Assembly: GCA_963674665.2 (NCBI GenBank)
Contig: CAXXPL010000009.1
Span: forward strand, 1,426,001-1,490,000
DNA from: G963674665 sp963674665
GTDB taxonomy: Bacteria > Desulfobacterota > Desulfovibrionia > Desulfovibrionales > Desulfovibrionaceae
Reading direction: 5' to 3'
DNA length: 64,000 bases
Made by a program: the position numbers and the translations under genes. The notes under the pieces were generated by a model, which had not been told where the DNA came from, did not search any database, and was given only the letters and a program-made list of their open reading frames with translations. Shown piece by piece: positions 28,284 to 37,682 of this stretch (positions are counted from its first letter, which is position 1; each line of letters starts with the position of its first letter).

Positions 28284-29393
28284 ATTCTAATTCAAATGTG
28301 CCATAATGGCTTTCAACAAGGAGGTCATTATGGCACGCCCACCGAAAGGTACCGAACTACTTGATCAAGCCAAGCGTGACTTGGCAAAAGTCCGCTCCGC
28401 TGATGAACTTCGCCAGCTTCAAGCCCTTATTTTCCATTAGAAATTGAGTTATCGCTAGAGCAACCCGCTCATCTCATTGGTCGTTCTGTTCGATGGACTA
28501 CAAAAGCAAGGACTGATTACATTCAGGCTGGCAAGCTGACGGCTCATGAAAGGCCAGGAAAAGGTGGAAGACGTCGACAAAACCTTACTCCCGGGGCTGA
28601 GAAAGTTTTTCTAGAACCTTTTCTGGTGAAGGCGACAGAGGGAGGTATCCGCGTAGTTGCAGAGATTCATCAGGCCCTGGAGGCTGAACTCGGCCGTAAA
28701 GTCGCTTTGTCGTCGGCTTATAATCTACTGCATCGTCATGGCTGGAGAAAGTTGGCGCCAGACAAACGACATGTTGCCGCTGATGTCGAAGCGCAGGAGG
28801 CTTGGAAAAAAACTTGGAGAGCTGATCGCGACGACAACTTGTGGGTGGAAAGATGAATTGCCACACAGGCTTATGTTTCAGGACGAAGCGCGTTTTGGAC
28901 TGATCTCAGAGACAAGACGTTGTTGGTGCCCAAAGCCTGAGAGGCCGGTATGTGGGACTATGGTTTCGCAACAGTATACGTATGCCTACGCAGCTGTCAG
29001 CGTTCAAGACGGGAGTATGGATAGTCTCATGCTTCCATATGTCAATACGGCTTGTATGCAATTATTCATTGACGAGGTAAGTTCACGCTACCCAAACGAA
29101 CGAATTCTCATGGTTGCTGATGGTGCAGGATGGCATAAAAGCCATTCACTAAAAATCCCTGAAAATATCAAATTTGTCATCCAGCCTTCATACTCGCCAG
29201 AGCTGAACCCTGTTGAGCATATTTGGGATGAGGTTAAAGAGAAATACTTTCACAACAGGGTATTTGATGGGCTCAACAGCTTTGATGAGCACCTGGCCAA
29301 TTCACTCGCAATCATTGAAGCTGATCACGAACGGGTCAGGTCAATTGTCGCATGACCATGGATAATTAACGCGATTTCGAAATGGAATTAGAA
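28284..29393 (+). mobile_element. IS630-like insertion sequence
   Basis: About 1.1 kb, lower in GC than its surroundings. ATTCTAATTC at 28284-28293 faces its exact complement GAATTAGAAT at 29385-29394; similarity beyond these 10 bp is partial, so the ends are approximate. TA dinucleotides at 28276-28277 and 29394-29395 fit the TA target duplication of IS630/Tc1-type elements. It carries one transposase coding region broken into three frames. Confidence 0.75.
28330..29355 (+). pseudogene. IS630-family transposase, broken into three reading frames
   Basis: The product is spread over three frames. Frame 1 begins at ATG 28330 (MARPPKGTELLDQAKR) and stops at 28440. A -1 change at TTTT near 28430 gives IFPLEIELSLEQPAHLIGRS, the helix-turn-helix. 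That frame stops at 28856. A +1 change at the A7 run (28806-28812) leads into the catalytic part, FQDEARFGLIS, LMVADGAGWHKS and SPELNPVEHIWDEVKEK (DDE: Asp, Asp, Glu), ending at 29355. The first shift could be programmed, as in some IS630 elements; two shifts together more likely mean it is defective or mis-sequenced. Confidence 0.8.
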
Positions 29394-29395
29394 TA

Positions 29396-29490
29396 AGAAA
29401 CAGTTCCGCGATGATCAGCGTACGGACCTGGTCCGGGGCGGCGGTTACTGCTTGAAAGAGGGTGTTTTCAAGCGAATGTGGGCTCGCATC
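29396..29490 (-). pseudogene. N-terminal-side fragment of the small gene interrupted by the IS element
   Basis: The minus strand between the HD-GYP gene and the insertion sequence is open in one frame and reads SLENTLFQAVTAAPDQVR then TLIIAELFL up to the element, where it runs into IS sequence. The composition is protein-like, and it ends at the point where the fragment at 28089-28274 could resume. No clear start codon is found; the frame stays open into the end of the HD-GYP gene. Confidence 0.35.
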
Positions 29491-29545
29491 GCCTGTGGTG
29501 CGGGTTGTCCGGAGGCACGAATGAATCCTGCCCGACCCTGGCTGC

Positions 29546-31313
29546 CTATGATGGGGGCTCAATCTCCGCAAACAGGTCCATGCCAGGATTGAGGGTCTTC
29601 TCTATCTCCTCGATGTCCCGGCAGAACAGCTCCACCAGTTGGTGGTCCAGGCGTTTGCGTTTGGACTCGTGGCGCAGGACGGTCAACGCCATATCCCTGC
29701 CCAGGGCCTTCTTGTAGTGCCTGTCCTGGCGCAACGCGTCGTACATGTCCACAATGGCCATGATCCGACTCTGGATGATGATGTCCCTGGCCTTGGCTCC
29801 GTAGGGGTAGCCCGAGCCGTCCAGGCGTTCGTGGTGTTGCAGCACCATGGTGAGAATATTCGGGAAGTGGCTGGTGAAGGGGATATTCTTGAGGATGCGG
29901 TAGCTCTCCTCCGGATGGCGCTTGATCTCCTCCCACTCGTGCGAGGTGAGGTTGCCCCTCGGTGTGAGCAGGCGATACGCCTCGTCCTGGGAAAGCACCT
30001 GGACAGTGTTGCCGAGTACATGCAGATTTTTTTCCGAAAGGCCGACGATGAGCTCGGTATCCTCCTTGGATATGCCGTAGGCCTTGTTGATCAACTCCAA
30101 CCGGGCGTAAATGTCCTTCCACGGCTGTCGGTTCATCTCCCCCCACAGGGCGAGCCTGAGGCCGAGGAGTTCCAGATGGGGGCGGGGCAGCCGGGTCTCC
30201 TTGGTCAGCACCTCCTCCCGGACGCCGATCTTGCCCACGTCATGGAGCAGACCGGCGTAGAAGAATTCCTGGAGTTGCTCCTCTGTGAATTCAAGCTTCG
30301 GGAAAAATTCCGTGTCCTTGTTGAGGGCCGTGGCCACTCCCAAGGCGTAGTGGGCCACACGCTGGGAATGTCCGGCCGTGAGTCTGTCCCTGGCGTCAAT
30401 GGCCGTGGTCATTGCCTTGATCAGGGCCATGAGGATCTGGTGCACCTGCTCGAAGTGATAGGCGTTGGCCGCGGCGATTCCCGCCACGTTGCACAGGGTG
30501 TCCACCTTCTTGAGATGGGCGGAACTGAATGTGCTGGTCGTGTCCACCCCCACCAGCACGAGGGCGCCCAGATCGAATCTCGGGCCACGAAGGGGGGCCA
30601 GCAGCAGGGAGTGAATCCCCGGCACCTCGCCCCTCCACTCCGGATGGTTGCACAGGTCGTTGAAAACCTCGCACTTCCCGTTTCGCATGACCCGGCTCAG
30701 GCGTACGCTTTTCGTGAGCCTCAGGAGCGAATGCTGGGGAAGCGATTTGACCTTGCCGTTCTCGTCCCGGCGCATGCTTTCCGCATATTCGATCTGGCCG
30801 TTGGTGCGCATCACGATGGCGTAATCCGCGGGCACTTCCGCGGCCTTGCACTCTCCAACCAGGGATTTGACCACCCCCAGCAGCTTCATGGAGCTGTTGA
30901 GATTGAGCACCGCCCTCTGCATTAGAGAGATGGAGCGGTACTGGTCAAGAGCCTCGGTGCCCAGGCTGTGCCGGATCGTGGCCCGGTCGAGGAGTTCGCC
31001 CAGTTGCCTGGCCAGGAAGGCAGCGGTCATTCTGAATGGCGAGTCTTCGGGTTCCTCGGGTGTGGTGGGGCCAGCCAGGAGGTACCCCAGAACCTGGCCG
31101 TCATGATGGTTTGTACTCAAGGGAAAACGCAGAGCCCCGTGTGGGGGGGGGATGTGATAAAGAGGTCTCGTGCACCAGCTTTTCCTCGTCCCGAGCCTGG
31201 GCGTAGAGCACGAGATAGGCGCCTGTCCGGTGCGGGGCGAGGATATCGACGCCCTGGTCCAGATAGGAGCGGAGAAAAGGCGCCTTGAGCAATCTCGTGA
31301 GCAATACCGTCAT
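29546..31313 (-). CDS. HD-GYP phosphodiesterase with N-terminal GAF-like domain, frame broken at a C9 tract
   Basis: The C-terminal part is an HD-GYP domain, with HSQRVAHYALGVA, LLHDVGKIGV and HHERLDGSGYPYGAKARD, the signature of cyclic-di-GMP phosphodiesterases. A GAF-like domain (about 60-280 of the repaired protein) precedes it. The ATG at 31313 opens a frame reading MTVLLTRLLKAPFLRSYLDQ that ends 21 bp past the start of the HD-GYP frame. At nine consecutive Cs (minus strand, 31143-31151), removing one C joins the two parts smoothly into HPPPHGALRFPLSTNHHDG. As written, only a 524-residue product from the TTG at 31120 is possible. Slipped-strand phase variation, decay and sequencing error are all open. 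Confidence 0.82.
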
Positions 31314-31586
31314 GGCGATACCGGCGTGACGCTAAAAGCTGCATGATGTCGGCGCTGAAAGCCCGTTAAAGGTATGCTTCCAGGCGCCGGATGATTCCAG
31401 ACTCATGTAGAGTCACGAAGGGGCGCGATATGAACGAAAAAGGATATGGATAAGTTGAGTTGGCGAAAATTCGCATTTCCACGGATTAGAGTTTTCTGTT
31501 GCGAGAAGGAAACACTTCCCTTCGTTTCTTGCGCGGCACAGGCAAACAGCGAGATGCGGGGTGAGCCTTGCGGCCTTCCCGCGGAG

Positions 31587-31973
31587 TTAGTCAACTATCT
31601 GTAGCAGTTCCTTGGCCAGTTCAACCACTTCGTCGGGGTCAAAGGGCTTGGTCATATAGTCATAGGCCCCAATTTCGAGGCCCTTGCGGCGGTCGGCTTC
31701 CTGTCCCTTGGCGGTGAGCAGCACGATGATGGTGTCCTTGAGTTCGGGATCGTCCTTGACGGTCTTGCAGACCTCGTAGCCGTTCATCTTCGGCATCATG
31801 ATGTCCAGGAAGACAGCCTGCGGCCGCTGTTGACGAATCAGTTCGAGACCTTCCTCCCCATCCGCGGCGGTGAGAATTTCCACGTCGAACTCATCTTCGA
31901 GGTCTTCCAGGGCCTGCTCAAGCAAGGTTCTGATATGCAACTCGTCTTCCACGATGAGGAGCTTCTTGCCCAT
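31587..31973 (-). CDS. Single-domain response regulator
   Basis: A 128-residue receiver. The acidic pair is in LLIVEDE, the phosphoacceptor Asp in AVFLDIMMPKMNGYEV, Thr in VLLTAKG and Lys in YMTKPFDPDEV. No output domain. It lies 273 bp downstream of the HD-GYP gene start on the same strand order (HD-GYP follows it), so it may feed signals to that enzyme (inference). The separate receiver at 2559 is a paralogue. Confidence 0.9.
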   Translation of the reverse strand: MGKKLLIVEDELHIRTLLEQALEDLEDEFDVEILTAADGEEGLELIRQQRPQAVFLDIMMPKMNGYEVCKTVKDDPELKDTIIVLLTAKGQEADRRKGLEIGAYDYMTKPFDPDEVVELAKELLQIVD

Positions 31974-32206
31974 GCGTCTGTCTCCTTATGCGAATTCGGT
32001 GCCCCCGTCCGGATGGAGCGAACAGAAGGTATTGACGCGCCGCTGATTCTTCGAGCGCACTATGGTGCAATATCAGTGAGTTCGCCTTGGCGCAAGGGCA
32101 AAGGCGGGCTTCCATGGAAAAACCGTGTCAGTGCGGAATACCGGTATTTGTATCGCCCGGCGCACATGGGAAGATTAAACAAAATGAATCAATGTTGTAA
32201 GGTTTT

Positions 32207-33270
32207 TCATGGAAGTGGGATAAATGCCAGTATCGTGCCCGGATATTTGTCCGTGATCAGCAGCAACCCCTGGATATCCGGATTGCGCAGCAGGGCGAGT
32301 CCCTCCAGTTGCGCGGGAGGATGCCCAGGGAAATCTGAATGGGCGGCTGTTGGGTGAGCTGCACGCCCGCATCCGTGAGTTCGAAGCGCAGGAGCCGTTC
32401 CACGACCTCGGAGGCCGCGTGTGTGGTTCCCCGCCCCCATGTGGCGGCGATGGGGTCGTCCGCAGGGTTCAGAAGTTTGCGCTCTCCGGGCCAGAAAAAG
32501 TTCATGCCCCAGAAATATTGTCTCGGCGGAGTGTCCTCTGTTGTTTCCAGGTTGGAGACGTCCGAGATCCTGTATTCCAGGGGCGGAAAAGGCAGGGAGC
32601 CAGTGGGGTTCAGGTCCAGGTCGAAGAGCAGTCCCTGGGGCGTGGGATTCACGTTGCGGCCATTGGCCTCGTAGAAAAGATAGAGGGTGTCGCCAGATAT
32701 GAGAAGGGATTCGAAGCTCATGTTCCGCAGGTTCACAGGGGTGTCCACCTGGCGGTAGTTTGCGCAGTCCAACTCCAGACTCGGATTGCTGGATTGAAAA
32801 TCCCTCAGGCGCCCCTTCACCAGATAGGAGCGCATGCTTTGCTCATGGCGGGCTTCTATGGACAGAAACGCGGTGTCGCCCTGTGTTGCGATGGCTTCGA
32901 AGCCTTCATACCCGGGGAGGGAGACGCAGGCTTCCAGGCCCTTCAACTCGATCTCCCGGGGCGTCATGGGCTGCGGTTCTCCGGCCTGGGCGGCCCGAAT
33001 CGCGTTGACAAGGTCTTGCTCCGGGATGGCGAACACGGCGGCGGGATGAAGGCGCTCCTCGTTGCTCCAGTCAGGGTACTGGGGCATCAGCAGCAGGTGC
33101 CCCTGATGCCAGGTGGCGCCGGAAGTTTCGGCTTTTGGATCCAGCAGCGCTCCTTTCAAGGGGAGCAGCGTGGGGACGCGTTCCTCGGAAGCCTGGGCCT
33201 GGGCCTGTGTGCCGCAAAGTGTGCAGAGAAGAAGAGCGAGCAGGGGAAGCGACAACTGGCGAAAGAACAT
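32207..33270 (-). CDS. Exported phytase-like/beta-propeller protein with a 3' frameshift
   Basis: The start at 33270 has AGGAGG 5 nt upstream and begins a signal peptide (MFFRQLSLPLLALLLCTLCG, cleavage after AQA). The body (ETSGATWHQGHLLLMPQYPDW, YEGFEAIATQGDTAFLSIEAR, LLFDLDLN) resembles secreted phytase-like esterase or propeller proteins; the exact family is uncertain. The first frame ends at 32257 in an unlikely tail after LPRNW. One missing G at 32305-32306 would restore NWEGLALLRNP and then LLLITDKYPGTILAFIPLP to 32207, which is much more protein-like. Either a real frameshift or a base-call error. Confidence 0.7.
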
Positions 33271-33530
33271 GTGAACCTCCTGAAGAGGGGTGCGGTATGG
33301 GATATGGGCGGTGGAGCGTTCAGGCCTTGTGGATGTCCGGATGTTCATGTGTCTTTCCCTGTGCGATTGCGAATGGTTTCGGGCAGGGATCCGGTGTGAG
33401 AGCGGGAAAGCGCCATGCCTCGATTAAATCGGGATGGGAATATGCATATCAGGCTGGAAACCTCGCCGCAAGCACGGACGAAACAAGGCAGGGGTTTGAG
33501 CAGGGGGCGCGGTCATCATGCCGCGTCTGA

Positions 33531-35036
33531 TCAGCGCTTCATGTTCAGGGCTGTCTGCAGCAGGGTGTCGGATGTGGTGATGATCTTGCCGTTGGCCTGG
33601 AAGCCGCGCTGGTTCATGATCATGTTCACGAACTCCGTGGCGATGTCCACGTTTGACTGTTCAAGGGCCATCCCCTGGACGCCTCCCAGGCCGTTCTCAC
33701 CAGGAACACCGCTGTAGGCGGTACCGGAGTCCGGAGTAGCGGAGTAATGGTTTCCGCCCTCGGCCTTCAGGCCGTATTCGCTGGTGAAATAGAACAGATT
33801 CACCTGCCAGAGGTCGTCGCTCTGACCGTTGGAGAAATCTCCCTCCAGGATGCCGTCCGCACCGAAGCTGTAGGAATAGAGCACGCCCTCGGGGTAGCCG
33901 TCCTGCTGCACCGAGAGGGCCGACGAGGCGCCGGAATAGCCTGTCATGGCCAAGGCGTCCCGGGTGCCGCCCGCAAAGTACGGCAGGGCTGTGGGCACGT
34001 TGCCGACATCCGCCGCACTGTCCGGGGAAACGGTCCATTCGCCGCTGTCGTTGCTCAAGCCCAGGTCCAGGCCAATGGTCGTGGTGCCGTCCGCGGTGGT
34101 CAGGTTAAAAGCGGGATACCCGTCATCGGTGAACGCGCTGGCGGTCCAACTGGCAAGGTCCGTGGCGTCCCCGCCCTCGGTTTGATAGGTGAAGGCCGAC
34201 ATGGTCTCCAGTTGCCCGGAGCTGTTGAACTGCAGGGTCCCGGCCATGAGCAGCCCGGCCTTGGTGGTGCCCGTGAAATCCGTCCGGCCGTCGGATGCCG
34301 GGTCCATACCCACCACGAACTCGTAATAGGTGTTGCCCCCCGCATTGGAGATGTCCACCGCGTCGTAGTAGACGGTGATCTCGTGGGTGTTGCCGTCGGA
34401 GCTGTATACCGTGACCGAGGTGTAGTTCGAATAGGAGTACGCGTCCAGGGGCTCGTCGCTGGTGCCGTCCCAGAGGTTGAACATGGCGAAGAATGGGTCG
34501 TCGCTGTTCGTGACCTCGTCCGTGGCGCTGAGGTTGCCGGACACGGAGACCAGGGTGGTGGCCGATGGATCCATGATCACCTGGCCGTCCTCGTTGGGTT
34601 CCAGCCGTATGGCCGAAATGTCCGCGCTATTCGCGTTGAGGTTGGTTCCCAGTAGCCTGTAGCCGCTGGGGTCCACGAAGTACCCTTCCACGTTCAGACG
34701 GAAATCACCCGCTCTGGTGTAGTGGATCACGTCATTCAGTTCCACCCCGAAAAAGCCTTTTCCCTCGATGGCCAGGTCCGAGGCGGTGTTTGTCGTTTCC
34801 AGTGTTCCCTGATCGAAGTGCACCTTGATGTCGTGCACCATGGAGCCCATGCCGAGTTGGGAGTATCCGACTGAATTGTTCGTGTCAGAAAGGTCTTGGC
34901 TGATGGCGTCGGCATAGGTGGCCAGGGAACTCTTGAAGCCCACGGTGTTCGTGTTGGCCAGGTTGTTGCCCAACACGCCCATGCCCGCGGCATGCGTCTT
35001 CATGCCTGAAGCACCTATGTATAATGAGGAAATCAT
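33531..35036 (-). CDS. flgE: Flagellar hook protein FlgE
   Basis: A 501-residue flagellar rod/hook-family protein. The N-terminus MISSLYIGASGMKTHAAGM and NNLANTNTVGFK, the ASDLAIEGKGFFGVE block and the C-terminal EQSNVDIATEFVNMIMNQRGFQANGKI with ITTSDTLLQTAL are all diagnostic of FlgE. The variable middle carries the hook-surface domain. It forms the curved joint between basal body and filament and is exported by the flagellar type-III system. No other flagellar gene is nearby. A sigma-54-type promoter lies upstream. Confidence 0.94.
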   Translation of the reverse strand: MISSLYIGASGMKTHAAGMGVLGNNLANTNTVGFKSSLATYADAISQDLSDTNNSVGYSQLGMGSMVHDIKVHFDQGTLETTNTASDLAIEGKGFFGVELNDVIHYTRAGDFRLNVEGYFVDPSGYRLLGTNLNANSADISAIRLEPNEDGQVIMDPSATTLVSVSGNLSATDEVTNSDDPFFAMFNLWDGTSDEPLDAYSYSNYTSVTVYSSDGNTHEITVYYDAVDISNAGGNTYYEFVVGMDPASDGRTDFTGTTKAGLLMAGTLQFNSSGQLETMSAFTYQTEGGDATDLASWTASAFTDDGYPAFNLTTADGTTTIGLDLGLSNDSGEWTVSPDSAADVGNVPTALPYFAGGTRDALAMTGYSGASSALSVQQDGYPEGVLYSYSFGADGILEGDFSNGQSDDLWQVNLFYFTSEYGLKAEGGNHYSATPDSGTAYSGVPGENGLGGVQGMALEQSNVDIATEFVNMIMNQRGFQANGKIITTSDTLLQTALNMKR

Positions 35037-35117
35037 CTAAGCCCCCTTTGCATTTGCCAAGACCCGGAGCGAACGCGCACCGGAGAGAGCGGAAATATAT
35101 TGCCGCCACACTTGAAA

Positions 35118-35133
35118 AGCAGGGAGCGTGCCA
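35118..35133 (-). promoter_or_regulatory. Sigma-54-type -24/-12 promoter of flgE
   Basis: On the minus strand TGGCACG, 4 bases, then CTGCT, close to the consensus TGGCACG-N4-TTGCW with one mismatch in the -12 element. It lies about 82 bp before the flgE ATG. Sigma-54 control of hook genes is common. Confidence 0.7.
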
Positions 35134-35285
35134 AAAAAGGCTGAAAGTTATGGCGATGTAAAAAAGTATTTAGTTTTGTTAAGATATGCGTCCCTGGGCA
35201 GAAAACTCGGGAGCCCGGGGCCGGAAAAAATTACCCGCTCCGGCTACGGTTCGCAGCAGGCGCGGGAGGGCTACTGCACGCCGAA

Positions 35286-35819
35286 TCAGAGCTTGCGGTA
35301 GAAGATCTGGATGGTCGGCGGCGTGGTGAGCAGCAGGGTTATCTTGTAGGGCCCGAAATTGCTCAGGTCCTGTTTGCTGTAGATGAACAGGAGGTTGAGA
35401 TAGTGCATGAGCTTTTCCTCATGCTTGTACTTGTCCGTGAGTTCCTGGAGTTTTTCCGGGGTGGTGTTCAGCTTGCCCTCGAAGCGCAGTTCGATGAGGT
35501 ATGACTTGTCCGGGCTGATGATCAGCTCCACGAGGGAAAACCCCAGGGACTCCAGGATGAACTTGTAAATGGAGACACGCTCGGCGATTTCGGAGATGTA
35601 GGGAGCCTCGGGAATGTTCATTCCGGCGAGGCCATTGTCGCTTTCGCCCGTCACCACGGTGGTCTGGTCGGGTTTGGGCACTGTGCCGGTCACTGTGGCG
35701 GGCTGTTTGGCCGTAACCAATGGGGCGGTGGCGGTGACAGTGGAATTGCTCACGGCCAGCGTTGCTTGTGGAGCGCACAGGGAAAAAACAACCAGGAAAA
35801 CAAGACTGAGGTGTCGCAC
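35286..35819 (-). CDS. Exported protein of unknown function
   Basis: A 177-residue protein with a signal peptide (HLSLVFLVVFSLCAPQATLA, cleavage near 22), a Thr/Val/Pro-rich linker to about 65, and a C-terminal alpha/beta domain (ERVSIYKFILESLGFSLVELI, SYLIELRFEGKL). It belongs to no family I recognise. A short gap and shared strand place it just before flgE's promoter, but there is no evidence of co-transcription. Likely periplasmic. Confidence 0.75.
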   Translation of the reverse strand: MRHLSLVFLVVFSLCAPQATLAVSNSTVTATAPLVTAKQPATVTGTVPKPDQTTVVTGESDNGLAGMNIPEAPYISEIAERVSIYKFILESLGFSLVELIISPDKSYLIELRFEGKLNTTPEKLQELTDKYKHEEKLMHYLNLLFIYSKQDLSNFGPYKITLLLTTPPTIQIFYRKL

Positions 35820-36112
35820 AAGGCCCCCTGACGGTTGGATACGTCAATCCGGATAAATCGTTGATCAATGTTGTCGGTGGGAATATTGTTCCCTCCGGAA
35901 GCCTTTTCCAAAAGGCGTGTGCCTAATGAAAACCAAAACAGGAGAAAAGAAGCAAGCCCATTGATGTGAAAAATTGAAGAAGATTTTGAAAGTCCAAAGT
36001 GCCTTATTGAAAAAACAGCACTGGACACCCGCGCATGGCGCTGCTATGGGCAGCAGCTAGACCGGCTGAGGCCGGGGCGTGATTTCAGAAGCGAGGGACC
36101 AGGAGTCGGTAA

Positions 36113-37618
36113 ATGAGTGAAGAGACGAGGCGGCCGGTAGAGGCCGAGGGAACTGTGGAAGAGGAAAGCTTCGCGGCAATGTTCGAGGCATCCGAGAGCG
36201 CGTCGCAACAAGACCTCCGTGCAGGGGCGAAAGTCCGTGGCACGATCATTGACATCACAAAAGACAACGTATTCGTCGACACAGGCAGCAAGGTCGACGG
36301 CGTGGCGAGCAGGGACGAGTTTCTCGACAAGGAAGGCAACCTGAGCTGCGCGGTGGGCGACACCGTGGAACTCTACGTGGTCAATGCCAACAACAACGAG
36401 ATCGTGCTCTCCAAGGCAGTCTCCGGCGCCGGAGGGATCGAGGCCCTGCAGCAGGCATACGAGAACACGTTGCCGGTTCAGGGCAGGGTCAAGAGCACCT
36501 GCAAGGGTGGCTACAATGTCCAGATCATGGGACGCAGGGCCTTCTGCCCGGTTTCACAGATAGACGCGGTCTATGTGGAAGATCCGGAAGCCTATGTGGA
36601 CAAGGAATTCAAATTTCGCATTGTCACCTTTGAGCAGAACGGCCGCAACATCGTTGTCTCCAGGCGCAAGTTGCTGGACGAGGAGCGCCAGGAGGCCGTG
36701 GAGCGTTTCCAGGAGGAGGTCGCTCCGGGCGCGGTTCTCGAAGGCACGGTCACCCGCATCAAGCCCTTTGGAGCCTTTGTGGAGCTCATGCCCGGACTCG
36801 AGGGCATGGTTCACGTCTCGGAGCTCGGCTGGAGCCGGGTGGGGCAGCCCGAGGACCTGGTGTCCGTGGGCGAAACCATCAAGGTGAAAGTCATCTCCGT
36901 TGAGACTGACAAGAAAAAGGGCGGACTGCGCATCGCGCTCTCCAGCAAGCAGGCTTCACAGGATCCGTGGGAGACCGTGGGCGAGAAGCTGTCCAAGGGC
37001 GACATGGTCGAGGGCACGGTGGTTCGCCTGGCCCCCTTCGGCGCCTTTGTGGAGCTTCTGCCCGGCATCGAGGGACTCGTGCACATCAGCGAGCTCTCCT
37101 ATGTCCAGCGCGTGAACAAGCCCGAGGACGTGGTCTCAGTTGGCGAGACCATCACCGTGAAGATCAAGGACATCGACCTCGACGCCCGCCGCATAGGCCT
37201 GAGCCTGCGCGACGCGCAGGGCGATCCCTGGGCCGAGGTGGACAAGAACTTCGCTCCCGGCTCCAATGTCACGGGCGTGGTGGAGAAGCGCGAGACCTTC
37301 GGCCTGTTCGTGAACGTGGCTCCGGGCGTCACCGGGCTCATGCCCAAGTCCCTGATGAGCCGCGCCAAGGACGCCAAGGCCCTGGAGAGCTCCAGGCTAG
37401 GCGACGAGATTCAGGCAGTGGTGCAGGCCCTGGATGTGAACGCCCGCAAGATGACCCTCGCTCCCGAGGGATTGCAGGAAGCCGAGGATGAAAACCAGGA
37501 CTGGCGCAAGGAGGCCGCGCAGTACGTGCAGCAGCCCCGCACAGAGGCCTCCGACTCCGGCGGCATGAACATCCTGGGCGACAAGTTCAAGGAAGCCATG
37601 GCCCGGAAGGGCAAATAA
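36113..37618 (+). CDS. rpsA: S1-domain RNA-binding protein (ribosomal protein S1 type)
   Basis: A 501-residue protein with five S1 domains at about 42-108, 125-190, 208-280, 297-367 and 385-450. The third and fourth are the most typical (GAFVELMPGLEGMVHVSEL, GAFVELLPGIEGLVHISELS). E. coli S1 has six domains and 557 residues, so this is a short form, usual in Deltaproteobacteria; a second S1-like paralogue elsewhere would make the symbol uncertain. It binds mRNA and helps start translation. AGGAG lies 8 nt before the ATG. Confidence 0.85.
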   Translation: MSEETRRPVEAEGTVEEESFAAMFEASESASQQDLRAGAKVRGTIIDITKDNVFVDTGSKVDGVASRDEFLDKEGNLSCAVGDTVELYVVNANNNEIVLSKAVSGAGGIEALQQAYENTLPVQGRVKSTCKGGYNVQIMGRRAFCPVSQIDAVYVEDPEAYVDKEFKFRIVTFEQNGRNIVVSRRKLLDEERQEAVERFQEEVAPGAVLEGTVTRIKPFGAFVELMPGLEGMVHVSELGWSRVGQPEDLVSVGETIKVKVISVETDKKKGGLRIALSSKQASQDPWETVGEKLSKGDMVEGTVVRLAPFGAFVELLPGIEGLVHISELSYVQRVNKPEDVVSVGETITVKIKDIDLDARRIGLSLRDAQGDPWAEVDKNFAPGSNVTGVVEKRETFGLFVNVAPGVTGLMPKSLMSRAKDAKALESSRLGDEIQAVVQALDVNARKMTLAPEGLQEAEDENQDWRKEAAQYVQQPRTEASDSGGMNILGDKFKEAMARKGK

Positions 37619-37645
37619 CAGTCGTATTGGATCGAGATCATTCCC

Positions 37646-37676
37646 GGGGGGAAGCCATTGAAGATGGCTTCCCCCC
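37646..37676. terminator. Bidirectional hairpin between rpsA-like and FecR genes
   Basis: Perfect 13-bp arms GGGGGGAAGCCAT and ATGGCTTCCCCCC with a 5-nt loop, placed between convergent stop codons. There is no T-run. Confidence 0.7.
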
Positions 37677-37682
37677 TCGCAA

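Noticed and set aside
31117..31344. A separate small gene (75 codons) overlapping the 5' part of the HD-GYP gene
   Set aside because: The alternative frame at 31101-31313 reads far more like a protein and joins to the HD-GYP frame with one base change.
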